A stretch of 64,000 bases of DNA from Gammaproteobacteria bacterium (GTDB lineage: Bacteria; Pseudomonadota; Gammaproteobacteria; Eutrophobiales; Eutrophobiaceae): contig JAPPLI010000086.1 in the NCBI GenBank assembly GCA_028819495.1, positions 1 to 64,000 on the forward strand. The letters run 5' to 3'. Position numbers and translations under genes: made by a program. Each line of letters starts with the position of its first letter. Position 1 is the first letter of the stretch. This document shows, in pieces, positions 35,334 through 44,484 of this stretch. A model generated the notes under the pieces. The model saw nothing but the letters and a program-made list of their open reading frames with translations, searched no databases and was not told where the DNA came from.

Positions 35334-37667
35334 ATGTTCTTCAAGGGATTGTTGTTTCTGTCCGGCGTTTTTGCCTGCTCCCGTCTTCCGTACCTGCCGG
35401 ATATTTGGTTTGCGTCTGGATTGCCGCTGCTGGCATGGCTGGGCTGGAGATATCGTTGCTGCCGCTGTCCCTGCTGGGCGCTGGGCGGTTTTCTCTGGAC
35501 CCTGCTGAATGCCCACCTGCTGTTGCAGCAGGAGTTGTTGCCCCGTGACGAAGGCAAGTCGCTGGACGCGACAGGCGTGGTCGTCTCGTTGCCCGAGACG
35601 AGGGGGGAATCAGTCCGTTTCAATTTCCGCATCGATGAACTTCAACAATACGGCCACCCGGTCTTGTCCAATCCCGGCAAGGTGAGGCTGAGCTGGTACA
35701 AAGGGCGCCGGCCGCTGCGGCCCGGAGAAAAGTGGAAGCTGAAGATAAGGCTGAAACGGCCCCACGGATACATGAACCCCGGCGGCTTCGATTACGAGTC
35801 CTGGCTGTTTCAGAACCGGCTGCGGGCCACCGGGTACGTGGTGGACGACAAGGACAATGCCCGTCTGCGACCTGCCGGCGGGTTCAACCCCGCTTCCCTG
35901 CGCTTTGTCCTGAGGGAAGAAATCCGCGCAGCGCTCCCGTCCGATCCGCTTGCCGCGTTAATCCCGGCGCTGGCGATCGGCGACCGGAGCGGCCTGAGCG
36001 ATGCGCAATGGGAAGCGCTGACGGTTACCGGCACCAATCACCTGATAGCCATTTCCGGCCTGCATATCGGCCTGGTGGCCGGCCTGGCCTACCTGCTGGC
36101 GCTGAAGACCTGGGGCATGCTGCTGGTATTTGCGCCGGGACCCTTCGGCAGGGTTCCGCCCATCAGGGCCGCCGCGCCGGGCGCCATGCTGGCGGCCCTC
36201 GTGTATGCGCTGATGGCCGGGTTCTCGCTCCCTACACAACGCGCCCTGGTCATGGTCTGGGTATATTTCGGTATGAAGCTGTACGATCGCACGGTTCCAT
36301 CGGGCGACGTGCTGGGCATGGCATTGATCGCGGTCCTGGTACTGGACCCGTTCGCGCCCATGGCCGCGAGTTTCTGGTTGTCGTTCGGCGCCGTGGCGGT
36401 GATATTTTTCGGTATCGGCTACCGGGTTCACCTGCACCGGCGCCGGTTATGGGAATGGGGCAGGGTGCAGTACATCGTCACCCTGGGCCTGGCGCCGGCG
36501 CTGGCGCTTTACTACCAGCAGATACCGGTGTTAAGCCTGTTCGCGAACCTGTTCGCGGTGCCCTGGGTCAGTTTCATCCTTATACCCCTGGTCTTCGGCG
36601 GCTGTCTGCTGTTGTTCATCAACGTGAACCAGGTGCTGGAACTTGCCCTGGCGTCCCTGTACGTACTCTGGTGGGTGCTGGAATTTTTCGCCGGATGGGA
36701 GTTCCAGTTGCTCGCTGTCGCGCGTCCCGGGCTTCTCACCCTGGTGGTGATCAGCGCCGGCGTCATGATCCTGCTGCTGCCCCGCGGCAGCGCGAGCAGG
36801 TGGCTGGGCGTGATCTGGCTGGCCCCGTTATTTTTTCCCGCCAAAGCGGGGCCGTCGTACGGCGAGGCCATGATGACCGTGCTTGACGTGGGGCAGGGGC
36901 TTGCCGTGGTCGTGCGCACGCAGAATCACAGCCTGCTCTACGACGCCGGACCGGCCTATGCCTCCGGTTTCAATACGGGGGAAGCGGTGGTGGCGCCGTT
37001 TCTGCGGAGTAAGGGCATCCGTGCGATCGACTTGCTGGTACAGAGCCACGGCGATAACGACCACATCGGCGGGTTGCAAGGCATCCTGGGCGAAATCCCC
37101 GTTTCCCGGGCTATCAGCAGCGTGCCCGGGATGGTGCCGCACCCGCAGGTCCGGGAATGCCTGGACGGGCAGGCATGGCGCCGGGACGGCGTGCAGTTCC
37201 GGGTATTGCACCCGGTGGCAGGTATGGAGATGTCCGCCAACGACCGTTCATGCGTGGTGCAGGTGCGGGCGCGCAACCTGACCCTGCTGCTGTCCGGGGA
37301 TATCGAGCAGGCCGCCGAGCGGGGACTGCTGCAGCGCCACCGCGCGGGATTGAAATCGGATGTGCTGGTGGTCCCCCACCACGGCAGCAAGACCTCTTCT
37401 ACCCGGGATTTCATCAGGGCGGTTTCCCCGGACGTCGCCGTCTTCCCGGTAGGTTACAGGAACCGGTTCGGGTTGCCGCACCGGGATGTGGTCGCCCGTT
37501 ACCGGGAACACGGCGCCAAGCTGTTAAGTACGGCGGAGAGCGGCGCTATACGCATCAGCGCAACCAGCGCGGGAATGACGGTGACGGAGCATAGGGAAAA
37601 ACAGCGCCGATTCTGGCATACTTTACAAAAAAGGTCAGGCCGGCAGCAGATGGTGGGGTCAGAGTAA
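35334..37667 (+). CDS. comEC: ComEC/Rec2-type DNA uptake channel
   Basis: A 777-residue inner-membrane protein that carries one strand of incoming DNA during transformation. Residues about 1-170 hold two TMs and the DUF4131 OB-like domain, about 200-480 the Competence domain (NHLIAISGLHIGLVAGLAYLL; FSLPTQRALVMVW), and about 500-770 a metallo-beta-lactamase-fold domain (VQSHGDNDHIGGLQGIL; VVPHHGSKTSS) thought to degrade the other strand. The last residues (MVGSE) and stop are read from a dispersed palindrome. Its presence suggests potential natural competence, but no pilus genes are in the window. Confidence 0.93.
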   Translation: MFFKGLLFLSGVFACSRLPYLPDIWFASGLPLLAWLGWRYRCCRCPCWALGGFLWTLLNAHLLLQQELLPRDEGKSLDATGVVVSLPETRGESVRFNFRIDELQQYGHPVLSNPGKVRLSWYKGRRPLRPGEKWKLKIRLKRPHGYMNPGGFDYESWLFQNRLRATGYVVDDKDNARLRPAGGFNPASLRFVLREEIRAALPSDPLAALIPALAIGDRSGLSDAQWEALTVTGTNHLIAISGLHIGLVAGLAYLLALKTWGMLLVFAPGPFGRVPPIRAAAPGAMLAALVYALMAGFSLPTQRALVMVWVYFGMKLYDRTVPSGDVLGMALIAVLVLDPFAPMAASFWLSFGAVAVIFFGIGYRVHLHRRRLWEWGRVQYIVTLGLAPALALYYQQIPVLSLFANLFAVPWVSFILIPLVFGGCLLLFINVNQVLELALASLYVLWWVLEFFAGWEFQLLAVARPGLLTLVVISAGVMILLLPRGSASRWLGVIWLAPLFFPAKAGPSYGEAMMTVLDVGQGLAVVVRTQNHSLLYDAGPAYASGFNTGEAVVAPFLRSKGIRAIDLLVQSHGDNDHIGGLQGILGEIPVSRAISSVPGMVPHPQVRECLDGQAWRRDGVQFRVLHPVAGMEMSANDRSCVVQVRARNLTLLLSGDIEQAAERGLLQRHRAGLKSDVLVVPHHGSKTSSTRDFIRAVSPDVAVFPVGYRNRFGLPHRDVVARYREHGAKLLSTAESGAIRISATSAGMTVTEHREKQRRFWHTLQKRSGRQQMVGSE

Positions 37668-37778
37668 AAACCCCGCAGACAGGTGGGGTCAGAGTAAAAT
37701 CACCACCGGCTTTACTGTTACCAGCGTCCCAGGCGATTTTACTCTGACCCCGGAATTCCGGAATTTAGCGGGAACTGC
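37655..37778. repeat. GGGGTCAGAGTAA element, long subtype with extra half arm and outer arm
   Basis: A half copy (GGGGTCAGAGTAAAAACCCC, 37655) is followed by a complete long-loop palindrome (37685-37751, GGGGTCAGAGTAAAATCACC ... GGCGATTTTACTCTGACCCC) and a right outer arm TTAGCGGGAACTGC (37765-37778). The half copy contains the comEC stop codon. Confidence 0.85.
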
Positions 37779-37825
37779 CGTACGAGGCTGAATAGCGTGT
37801 TTAAACAGGTAAGCAGGAGGGTTAC

Positions 37826-38434
37826 GTGCTTGAATTAATCCAATCAGGTGGAATTCTGATATGGCCGTTGCTGCTGTGCTCGGTCATCTCGCTGGCGATC
37901 ATCGGTGAACGGTTCTGGTCGCTGCAGAAAAAGCGCATTATCCCGGAAGACCTGGTTAGAACGGTGTGGGAGTGGAACAGGACAGGTTTCCTGGACGAGC
38001 AGCATATCGAAACGCTGAGGAGAAGTTCGCCGCTGGGGAGGATCCTCGCCGCCGGCCTGATGAACAGGAAGCGCGACCGGGAAGTGATGAAGGAAAGCAT
38101 AGAGGAGGTCGGGCGCCACGTGGCCCATGACCTGGAACGGTTCCTGAACACCCTGGGCACCATAGCCTCGATATCGCCCCTGCTGGGGTTGCTGGGCACG
38201 GTGATCGGAATGATCAAGGTTTTTGCCGTGATAACCACACAGGGAGTCGGTGACCCCGGCGTCCTTGCCGAGGGGATTTCCGAGGCGCTGATCACGACGG
38301 CCGTGGGTTTGACCGTGGCCATCCCGTCGTTGATGTTTTACCGCTATTTCCGCGGACGGGTCGATGAACTGGTGGTGACCATGGAACAGGAGTCCCTGAA
38401 ACTGGTCGAGGTCATCCATGGGGAGAGAGAATGA
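37826..38434 (+). CDS. ExbB/TolQ-family proton channel protein
   Basis: A 202-residue inner-membrane protein with three TMs (GILIWPLLLCSVISLAIIGERFW near the N-terminus; SISPLLGLLGTVIGMIKVF and ISEALITTAVGLTVAIPSLMFY later), matching the MotA/TolQ/ExbB family. With the ExbD-like protein, overlapping by 4 bp, it should form a proton-driven motor that energises an outer-membrane process, such as TonB or Tol systems or, as the location beside lpxK suggests, envelope lipid traffic. The start is GTG 37826 after a GCAGGAGGG ribosome site. Confidence 0.9.
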   Translation: MLELIQSGGILIWPLLLCSVISLAIIGERFWSLQKKRIIPEDLVRTVWEWNRTGFLDEQHIETLRRSSPLGRILAAGLMNRKRDREVMKESIEEVGRHVAHDLERFLNTLGTIASISPLLGLLGTVIGMIKVFAVITTQGVGDPGVLAEGISEALITTAVGLTVAIPSLMFYRYFRGRVDELVVTMEQESLKLVEVIHGERE

Positions 38435-38853
38435 ATTTTCGCTCGCATCGCCACAGCGAAACGGACATCAACATCACCCCGTTGATCGACGTGGTGTTCC
38501 TGCTGCTGATCTTCTTCATGGTGTCCACGACCTTCGAACGCGAGTCGGAGATCAGGATCGCCCTGCCGGAAGCCTCGGAAGAGCAGGTAGAGGCCCGGGA
38601 TGACATCATCCTGGTCAGTATCGATGCGAATGAACAGGTGTATATCGGCGATGAACCCCTGGCAGACACGCAAATCGCGACGATCGGCGCGGCGCTGGCG
38701 GAGCAGGCGAACAGGTTGGCCGATGCGCCGGTAGTCATCCGTGCCGATGCCGGGGTCAGCCACCAGGCAGTGATCAAGGTGATGGATGCCGCCAGGCAGT
38801 CGGGACTGGTGAATATCACGTTTGCGACGCGGGTGCTGGACGAGGAAGAATGA
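38431..38853 (+). CDS. ExbD/TolR-family biopolymer transport protein
   Basis: A 140-residue protein with one N-terminal TM bearing the conserved proton-pathway Asp (TDINITPLIDVVFLLLIFFM) and a periplasmic domain with the TolR/ExbD fold (VVIRADAGVSHQAVIKVMDAA). The start overlaps exbB by 4 bp (ATGA), so the two are coupled. No tonB or tolA-like third component lies in this window. Confidence 0.92.
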   Translation: MNFRSHRHSETDINITPLIDVVFLLLIFFMVSTTFERESEIRIALPEASEEQVEARDDIILVSIDANEQVYIGDEPLADTQIATIGAALAEQANRLADAPVVIRADAGVSHQAVIKVMDAARQSGLVNITFATRVLDEEE

Positions 38854-38876
38854 AATCAGAGGTCAGAACGCCGGCT

Positions 38877-38900
38877 GGGGACAGACTTAAGTCTGTCCCC
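38877..38900. repeat. GGGGACAGACTTAAGTCTGTCCCC palindrome
   Basis: A perfect 24-bp palindrome 23 bp after exbD, and 18 bp before a GGGGTCAGAGTAA element. Confidence 0.9.
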
Positions 38901-38918
38901 GGAATTTACACAACTCCC

Positions 38919-38961
38919 GGGGTCAGAGTAAGAAATTCGTCAGAATTTTTACTCTGACCCC
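38919..38961. repeat. GGGGTCAGAGTAA palindrome
   Basis: GGGGTCAGAGTAAGAAATTCG ... TTTTTACTCTGACCCC, 43 bp, between exbD and lpxK. Its edge creates the false GTG start of the ORF-track lpxK. Confidence 0.9.
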
Positions 38962-38988
38962 AGGTATCCAAATGTGACCCCATATCTT

Positions 38989-39978
38989 ATGCCGCTCCAG
39001 TTCCGTATCGAGACCCTTTGGTACGGTCGCCACCCGCTGACCCTGCTGCTGGCGCCGTTGAGCTGGTTGTACCTGGCGGCGACGGCCTGCCGCAAGTTCG
39101 TGTATGCGGCCGGTATCCTGCCTGTGACCAGGCTTCCCGTACCGGTGATTGTCGTGGGTAACCTTACGGTCGGCGGGACCGGGAAAACTCCGCTGGTTAT
39201 CTGGCTGGCCCGTTACCTGCAATCGCTGGCGTATAAACCGGGCATCGTCAGCAGGGGATATGGGGGATCGGCGCAGTCGCGTGTGCAGAGGGTCGGGCCC
39301 GACAGTGATCCGGCCCTGGTGGGCGACGAACCGGTATTGCTGGCACAGCGAACCGGGTGCCCGGTAGCGGTGGCGGCGGACCGGGTAGAAGCAGCGCAGG
39401 CTCTTTTGCGGCAGACGCAATGCGACATCCTGCTGAGCGACGACGGCCTGCAGCATACCTCCCTCGCCAGGGATGTGGAAATCGTGGTGGTGGACGGCGT
39501 GCGCCGCTTCGGTAATGGCCGTTGTCTGCCGGCCGGCCCGTTACGCGAGCCCGCTGCGCGCCTGGACACGGTGGACCTGGTCGTGGCCGGAGGCCGCGCT
39601 GCGCTGAACGAATTTCTTATGGAATATACCGCGCTGCCGGTAAAATCCCTGGACGGCAGACGGGAAATGCAACCGGCCGGGTTCGGGAAGCAGACCGTGC
39701 ATGCAGTCGCCGCCATCGGCAATCCCGAACGTTTTTTTTCCATGTTGCGCCGGAGCGGTATCGACATCGAGGAACATGCATTTCCCGACCATCATGCTTT
39801 CAGCCGCTCCGACCTGGAATTCGGTGACGCCGGCGCCGTGCTGATGACGGAAAAAGACGCGGTCAAGTGCCGGCGTTTCGGGCTTGAGAATGCCTGGTAT
39901 ATGCCGGTGGACGTGGGATTGTCCGAAACGTTTGAACGCAAGCTCAAAGATCTGCTGGAGGAAGTGAGACATGGATAA
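38989..39978 (+). CDS. lpxK: Tetraacyldisaccharide 4'-kinase
   Basis: A 329-residue membrane-associated P-loop kinase that phosphorylates the 4' position of the lipid A disaccharide. The P-loop is [20 protein letters not shown] (residue about 55). [33 protein letters not shown] and the C-terminal [11 protein letters not shown] are diagnostic. ATG 38989 is chosen. The ORF-track GTG lies at a repeat edge. The gene overlaps the Trm112 gene by 8 bp, and kdsB follows, a Kdo/lipid A assembly block. Confidence 0.95.
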   Translation: MPLQFRIETLWYGRHPLTLLLAPLSWLYLAATACRKFVYAAGILPVTRLPVPVIVVGNLTVGGTGKTPLVIWLARYLQSLAYKPGIVSRGYGGSAQSRVQRVGPDSDPALVGDEPVLLAQRTGCPVAVAADRVEAAQALLRQTQCDILLSDDGLQHTSLARDVEIVVVDGVRRFGNGRCLPAGPLREPAARLDTVDLVVAGGRAALNEFLMEYTALPVKSLDGRREMQPAGFGKQTVHAVAAIGNPERFFSMLRRSGIDIEEHAFPDHHAFSRSDLEFGDAGAVLMTEKDAVKCRRFGLENAWYMPVDVGLSETFERKLKDLLEEVRHG

Positions 39979-40162
39979 GAATTTACTGGAGATACTGGTG
40001 TGCCCGGTAACCAAGGGCCCGTTAATCTATGACAAATCGAAACAGGAACTGGTTTCGCTCTCGGCGCGGCTGGCCTATCCGATACGCGACGATATTCCCA
40101 TCATGCTGGAAAGCGATGCCCGTACCCTGAGCCAGGAAGAAGTGGAACACTACAGAAAGTGA
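39971..40162 (+). CDS. Trm112 family protein (YcaR-like)
   Basis: 63 residues, [47 protein letters not shown]. This is the full YcaR family fold. In E. coli and Pseudomonas it sits between lpxK and kdsB exactly as here. Trm112-like proteins stabilise partner methyltransferases or other enzymes. The bacterial role is not settled. It overlaps lpxK by 8 bp and kdsB by 4 bp. Confidence 0.93.
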   Translation: MDKNLLEILVCPVTKGPLIYDKSKQELVSLSARLAYPIRDDIPIMLESDARTLSQEEVEHYRK

Positions 40163-40899
40163 CACAGGATTTCATTGTAGTCATCCCCGCCAGGTTTGCC
40201 GCAAAGCGCTTGCCGGGGAAACCGTTGATCGAATTCGGCGGCCGTCCGTTGCTGCAGCATGTGTACCAGGCAGCCTTAAACAGCAAGGCGGCGGAAGTCG
40301 TCATTGCCACCGATGATGAACGGATTGAAACCGCTGCGCGGGGTTTCGGCGCCAGGGCGGTCATGACCTCACCCACACACCGCACCGGGACGGACCGCAT
40401 AGCCGAGACCGTGAGTCTTCTGCAATTGCCCGGCTCCCGTATCGTCGTCAACGTACAGGGAGATGAACTGGGACTGCCCCCGGTCCTGGTTGACCAGGTC
40501 GCCGGCAACCTGGCGGGTAACAGGGACGCATCCATGGTCAGCCTGTATGCGCCGGTCAAATCGGCGCAGGAGATGAACAACCCCAACTGCGTAAAAGTGG
40601 TGGTTGACGCGCGCGGCTACGCCCTGATGTTCAGCCGCTCAGCCTTGCCCTGGAATGCGCCGGATAAAGGCTGCCGGCACATCGGTATTTATGCCTATAC
40701 CTGCGATTTCCTGAAGATTTACGCGGAATTGCCCGTATGTGAACTGGAACAGACCGAGCGGCTGGAACAGTTGCGGGCGCTGTATCACGGCTACCGGATC
40801 CATATGGAACGGGCGGCAGCGGAACCGGGCCTGGAAATCAATACGCCGGAAGACGTGGAAGCGGCACAAACCAGCTATCGCGAGAAACCCATGGACTGA
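40159..40899 (+). CDS. kdsB: 3-deoxy-manno-octulosonate cytidylyltransferase
   Basis: A 246-residue enzyme that makes CMP-Kdo from CTP and Kdo for lipopolysaccharide core synthesis. [26 protein letters not shown] (nucleotide-binding), [16 protein letters not shown] and [12 protein letters not shown] are diagnostic. In [12 protein letters not shown] the common QGDEP reads QGDEL. It starts at GTG 40159, overlapping the Trm112 gene. The C-terminus [11 protein letters not shown] is canonical. Confidence 0.95.
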   Translation: MTQDFIVVIPARFAAKRLPGKPLIEFGGRPLLQHVYQAALNSKAAEVVIATDDERIETAARGFGARAVMTSPTHRTGTDRIAETVSLLQLPGSRIVVNVQGDELGLPPVLVDQVAGNLAGNRDASMVSLYAPVKSAQEMNNPNCVKVVVDARGYALMFSRSALPWNAPDKGCRHIGIYAYTCDFLKIYAELPVCELEQTERLEQLRALYHGYRIHMERAAAEPGLEINTPEDVEAAQTSYREKPMD

Positions 40900-40907
40900 G
40901 TTGATTT

Positions 40908-40990
40908 ATCCGCAGATGACGCAGATTTCCGCAGATATTCAAGATAATTCCTGAAAAAAACATCTGCGTTCATCTGCGTCATCTGCGGAT
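40908..40990. terminator. Inverted ATCCGCAGATGACGCAGAT repeat between convergent kdsB and infA
   Basis: TATCCGCAGATGACGCAGAT and ATCTGCGTCATCTGCGGAT form a long hairpin 8 bp after kdsB and 6 bp before the infA stop. It is copy 2 of the repeat at 1510-1628 and could terminate both transcripts. Confidence 0.6.
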
Positions 40991-40996
40991 GAACTT

Positions 40997-41215
40997 TTAT
41001 CTGTTGCGGTAGGTGATCCTGCCCTTCGACAGGTCGTAAGGGGTCATTTCTACGGTGACGCGGTCCCCGGTGAGGATGCGGATATAGTTTTTACGCATTT
41101 TTCCGGAAATATGGGCGGTAATGATATGCCCGCTATCCAGTTCGACCCTGAACATGGTGTTCGGAAGGGTTTCGATTATCGTCCCTTCCATTTCAATCTG
41201 GTCTTCTTTCGGCAT
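40997..41215 (-). CDS. infA: Translation initiation factor IF-1
   Basis: A 72-residue S1/OB-fold protein that occupies the 30S A site during initiation. [70 protein letters not shown] is essentially invariant across proteobacteria (only parts of this need be matched). It is transcribed away from aat on the same strand, the usual aat-infA neighbourhood. Confidence 0.98.
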   Translation of the reverse strand: MPKEDQIEMEGTIIETLPNTMFRVELDSGHIITAHISGKMRKNYIRILTGDRVTVEMTPYDLSKGRITYRNR

Positions 41216-41274
41216 GGGTCCTCGCTGTTGGAAAAAATGGGATTATGGCGTAAAAATCCGTGATTTGCCATAGC

Positions 41275-41970
41275 TCATGAGCAGTAATGCTCCAGGATGC
41301 CGATAAACGTGTCCCGGGGCATGGACCTGGCGCCCAGGCTTTCCAGGTGCCTGGAATGGACCTGGCAATCGATGAGGCGGAAACGCCGCTTGTCCAGCAT
41401 TTCCGCCAGGCGCACCAGCGCTACCTTGGACGCATCGGCCTTGCGGCTGAACATGGACTCGCCGAAAAACACCCTGCCTATGACCACGCCGTAGAGCCCG
41501 CCGGCAAGCTCGCCTTCATGCCAGCATTCGCACGACATGGCGTGTCCCAGCCGGTGCAGCCTGTTATAGGCATCGGCCATGTCGTTCGTGATCCAGGTGT
41601 TGGTATCGCCGCCGCGCGGTCCCGAACAACCCCGTACCACTTCCGCGAACGCCTGGTTGAACGACACCTTGAACTTGTTTCGCTTCAGGGTCCTGGCCAG
41701 GCTGCGGCTTATCCTGACCTGGCCGGGTTCCAGCACGGAACGCGGGTCCGGCGACCACCAGAGAATGGGTTGTCCCTCGCTATACCAGGGGAAAATACCG
41801 CGCCGGTAGGCATTCAGCAGCGTTTCGGGTTCCAGGTTGCCGCCGATAGCCAGCAGTCCGTCCGGGTGTCGCAGGGCTTTCGATACGTCAGGAAGGTCGC
41901 CGGCGATGACATTGTCCGCGACCTGGAAGAACTGCCCGCTGGTGGTCCGGTCTGTGCCCGGTTGCGCCAT
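41275..41970 (-). CDS. aat: Leucyl/phenylalanyl-tRNA-protein transferase
   Basis: A 231-residue enzyme of the N-degron pathway that adds Leu or Phe to proteins with N-terminal Lys or Arg, marking them for ClpAP. GLLAIGGNLEPETLLNAYRRGIFPWYSEGQPILWWSPDPR, NTWITNDMADAYNRLHRLGHAMSCECW and GVVIGRVFFGESMFS are diagnostic. It sits upstream of infA on the same strand, 59 bp apart, as in many gammaproteobacteria. Confidence 0.96.
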   Translation of the reverse strand: MAQPGTDRTTSGQFFQVADNVIAGDLPDVSKALRHPDGLLAIGGNLEPETLLNAYRRGIFPWYSEGQPILWWSPDPRSVLEPGQVRISRSLARTLKRNKFKVSFNQAFAEVVRGCSGPRGGDTNTWITNDMADAYNRLHRLGHAMSCECWHEGELAGGLYGVVIGRVFFGESMFSRKADASKVALVRLAEMLDKRRFRLIDCQVHSRHLESLGARSMPRDTFIGILEHYCS

Positions 41971-41979
41971 TATTGCGTT

Positions 41980-42948
41980 TCAGGGACGGTAACCGTCAAA
42001 AAAATCCAGCAGCAGCCGATTCACCGCGGCGGGTTTTTCCAGCATGAACCAGTGCCCCGCATCCTCGAGCCGCTCATAGCGCCAGGGGCCTGCCACGTTT
42101 ATCGCGGACTCCTGCATCTGCTTCTCCTTCAGGAATGGGTCGGCGCTGCTCCATATCCCCATTACCGGCATGTTTACCGGGGGGTAGTTGAGACCGGAGT
42201 GCAATCCTCCCCAGCCCCGGGTGTTGGCGCGGTACCAGTTCGACGCGGCGGTCAACGCGCCGGGCCGGGACAAGTCCCTGATGAAATGGTCCTGGTCGCC
42301 GCTGTGGCGGGTGAGCCGCCTGAAGAAGTCCCAATCGTTTGCCGTCAGTGCGGTCTCTGCGGTCCCGGTCTTGTTGAAGAAATCGAAATACCAGGACGCC
42401 TCCCGCTGTTCGATGGTGTCCCAGCCGGGATTGCCCGAAGAGCCGACCGACATGACGACCAGTTGTTCGAAACGTTCCGGTATGGTGGCAGCCATGACCC
42501 AGGCCAGCCCGGCCCCGAAGTCGTGGCCGACGAGCCTGGCCCGTTCTATGCCCAGCCGGTCCATGATGCCGATGATGTCTCCGGCGAGCAGTTCGATGCC
42601 GTAGTGTTCCACTCCTTCCGGACGGCCGGCGTTGCCGAACCCGCGCTGGTCCGGGACGATGACCCGGTAGCCGCCGTCGGCGATTGCCTGTACCTGGTAG
42701 CGCCAGACTTCACGGGAATCCGGGAAGCCGTGCAGGAACACAACGTCCGGTCCCTCCCCGTACACGGTCACCGGGAACTCCAGGTCATTGACAGCCAGGG
42801 CCCTGGAATGCGCTGACATGTCAAACGGCTCTGGTGCCTGCTGTTCCGGCGCGCAGGCCTGGCAACACAGCAGCAGGATCAGGAAGCTCACGCTGAGCCT
42901 GCGGCTGAGACACATGGGAACTGGCATACTCCGTGGGTATTGATTCAT
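41980..42948 (-). CDS. Exported epoxide-hydrolase-like alpha/beta hydrolase
   Basis: A 322-residue enzyme with a signal or lipoprotein-like N-terminus (FLILLLCCQAC). The oxyanion motif is VVFLHGFPDSREVWRYQ (HGxP), and the nucleophile elbow is LVGHDFGAGLAWV with Asp, not Ser, as nucleophile. The C-terminal His is in LEDAGHWFMLEKP. An Asp nucleophile with HGxP defines epoxide hydrolases and related dehalogenases. It is therefore predicted to open epoxides outside the cytoplasm. It is divergent from an exported lipase-like gene. Confidence 0.85.
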   Translation of the reverse strand: MNQYPRSMPVPMCLSRRLSVSFLILLLCCQACAPEQQAPEPFDMSAHSRALAVNDLEFPVTVYGEGPDVVFLHGFPDSREVWRYQVQAIADGGYRVIVPDQRGFGNAGRPEGVEHYGIELLAGDIIGIMDRLGIERARLVGHDFGAGLAWVMAATIPERFEQLVVMSVGSSGNPGWDTIEQREASWYFDFFNKTGTAETALTANDWDFFRRLTRHSGDQDHFIRDLSRPGALTAASNWYRANTRGWGGLHSGLNYPPVNMPVMGIWSSADPFLKEKQMQESAINVAGPWRYERLEDAGHWFMLEKPAAVNRLLLDFFDGYRP

Positions 42949-42987
42949 GATTTTCAGATTGTATATGATACGCTAGTATTCAGACTG

Positions 42988-43016
42988 CGTCATTCCCGCG
43001 CAAGCGGGAATCCAGT
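42988..43016. repeat. CGTCATTCCCGCGCAAGCGGGAATCCAGT repeat
   Basis: Same family as 13514-13542, with one change in the loop. It lies in the divergent spacer between the hydrolase and the lipase genes, followed by a GCGCCGCAGGCGC palindrome. Confidence 0.85.
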
Positions 43017-43101
43017 AGAAAAACAAGCGCCGCAGGCGCTCCTTGAACCTGACGGCTTGCGGCTGGTCTCACAGTATATGTGACATGAACGGGACAGCAA
43101 A

Positions 43102-44481
43102 TTGAAACGTCTTGCATACATAGCGCTTGGCGCTGTTCTTGCCCTGTTCGGCAACTACTACCTCACCAGTTCGACAGAACCCGACCTGCAGCGGCTGTAC
43201 ATGCAGAGCATGGCCGTAGAAGACCAGCCCCCGGTCGTCTTCATCCATGGAATCCTGGGCAGCAGGCTCAAGGATGAGAATACCGACGAGGAATTATGGT
43301 TCGGTCCTATATGGAATCTACTGTTTGATCATCATTATGACCTGGTCATGGATATTAACCCCGACTCTCTGCAGGCGGAACCCGGTGAACTGAAGGCTTT
43401 TGCCATAGCGGACAACACGGCCGGCAAGGATTACTACGGCAACGTACTGCGCACCCTCGAGGAAGTAGGGGGCTATGAGAAGGCAACGCCCGGCCAGGAA
43501 ATCCGGCCGCAGTCAAAATATTTCTACGAATTCTATTATGACTGGCGCCTGGATAACGCGATTAATGCGGCACACCTGGCGGATTTCATCGACCGTATCA
43601 GGCTGGACCATGGCGATCCGGACCTGAAGGTCGATATCATCGCGCACAGTATGGGTGGCCTGATCGCCCGCTACTATATCCGTTACGGGCGCGCCGACGT
43701 GCTGGACAGCAATGATTTTCCGGTGAATATGTACGGCGGGGAGCGGGTGAGGCGCGTCATCCTGCTGGGGACCCCCAGCCTGGGCTCGGTTAAAATCCTG
43801 AACGCGTTTATCGACGGGATCCAGGTGGGTTTCAGGAAAATCAATACCGAGATCCTGGTGACCATGCCGAGCATGTTCCAGTTGTTGCCCCATCCCATCA
43901 CTGACTGGATCGTGACTGCCAGGGGCGCCCCACTGAACCGCGACATATTCGACATCGACACGTGGCGCCGCTTCAAGTGGTCGATCTTCGATGAGGACAC
44001 CCGCACCCGCATCCTGTCCCGTTATGACAGCGCCGCGGAAGGTGAAGCCTACCTGGAGACCCTGGAAGCCTATTTCGGGAAGACACTGGAGCGCGCCAGG
44101 CGCTTCGTCTGGTCGTTGACCGTGCCGTTGCCGGATGAGCATCCCCAGTTGATAGTCTTCGGCGGAGACTGCGCCCTGACGCCGGCCCGCATCCTGGTCG
44201 AGGAGGTGGACGGGATATCGGAAATAAGGATGTACCCTGATGAGATCACACAACCCGTTATGGGGGTGGACTACGACGCCCTGTTGCTGGAACCGGGAGA
44301 CGGCGCCGTCACCAAGTCGTCCCTGCTGGGAAGGAACACCCTCGACCCCAGCGTGCCGCGCCACGAGTACATTTTTTTCCCCCTGCATCATGCGTTCCTG
44401 TTGTGCGAAAAACACGACAGTCTCACCGGCAATATCAGTTTCAGGGATAATCTGCTGAATACCTTGTTGTCGCTGGAGTAA
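43102..44481 (+). CDS. Exported LCAT-like lipase/acyltransferase
   Basis: A 459-residue alpha/beta hydrolase with an N-terminal signal or anchor helix (LAYIALGAVLALFGNYYL). The LCAT/PGAP1-type features are PPVVFIHGILGSRLKDENTDEELW, FYEFYYDWRLDNAINAAHLADFI and the nucleophile elbow DIIAHSMGGLIARYYI (Ser about residue 188). A C-terminal Asp/His pair (GDGAVTKSS; PLHHAFLL) completes the triad. Lecithin:cholesterol acyltransferase relatives cleave or transfer acyl chains of phospholipids. It starts at TTG 43102 and lies 3 bp before the diheme cytochrome gene. Confidence 0.85.
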   Translation: MKRLAYIALGAVLALFGNYYLTSSTEPDLQRLYMQSMAVEDQPPVVFIHGILGSRLKDENTDEELWFGPIWNLLFDHHYDLVMDINPDSLQAEPGELKAFAIADNTAGKDYYGNVLRTLEEVGGYEKATPGQEIRPQSKYFYEFYYDWRLDNAINAAHLADFIDRIRLDHGDPDLKVDIIAHSMGGLIARYYIRYGRADVLDSNDFPVNMYGGERVRRVILLGTPSLGSVKILNAFIDGIQVGFRKINTEILVTMPSMFQLLPHPITDWIVTARGAPLNRDIFDIDTWRRFKWSIFDEDTRTRILSRYDSAAEGEAYLETLEAYFGKTLERARRFVWSLTVPLPDEHPQLIVFGGDCALTPARILVEEVDGISEIRMYPDEITQPVMGVDYDALLLEPGDGAVTKSSLLGRNTLDPSVPRHEYIFFPLHHAFLLCEKHDSLTGNISFRDNLLNTLLSLE

Positions 44482-44484
44482 ATC

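Noticed and set aside
41287-42816. 509-residue plus-strand ORF across aat and the hydrolase gene
   Set aside because: It spans two real minus-strand genes and has no domain. It is a GC-rich shadow.
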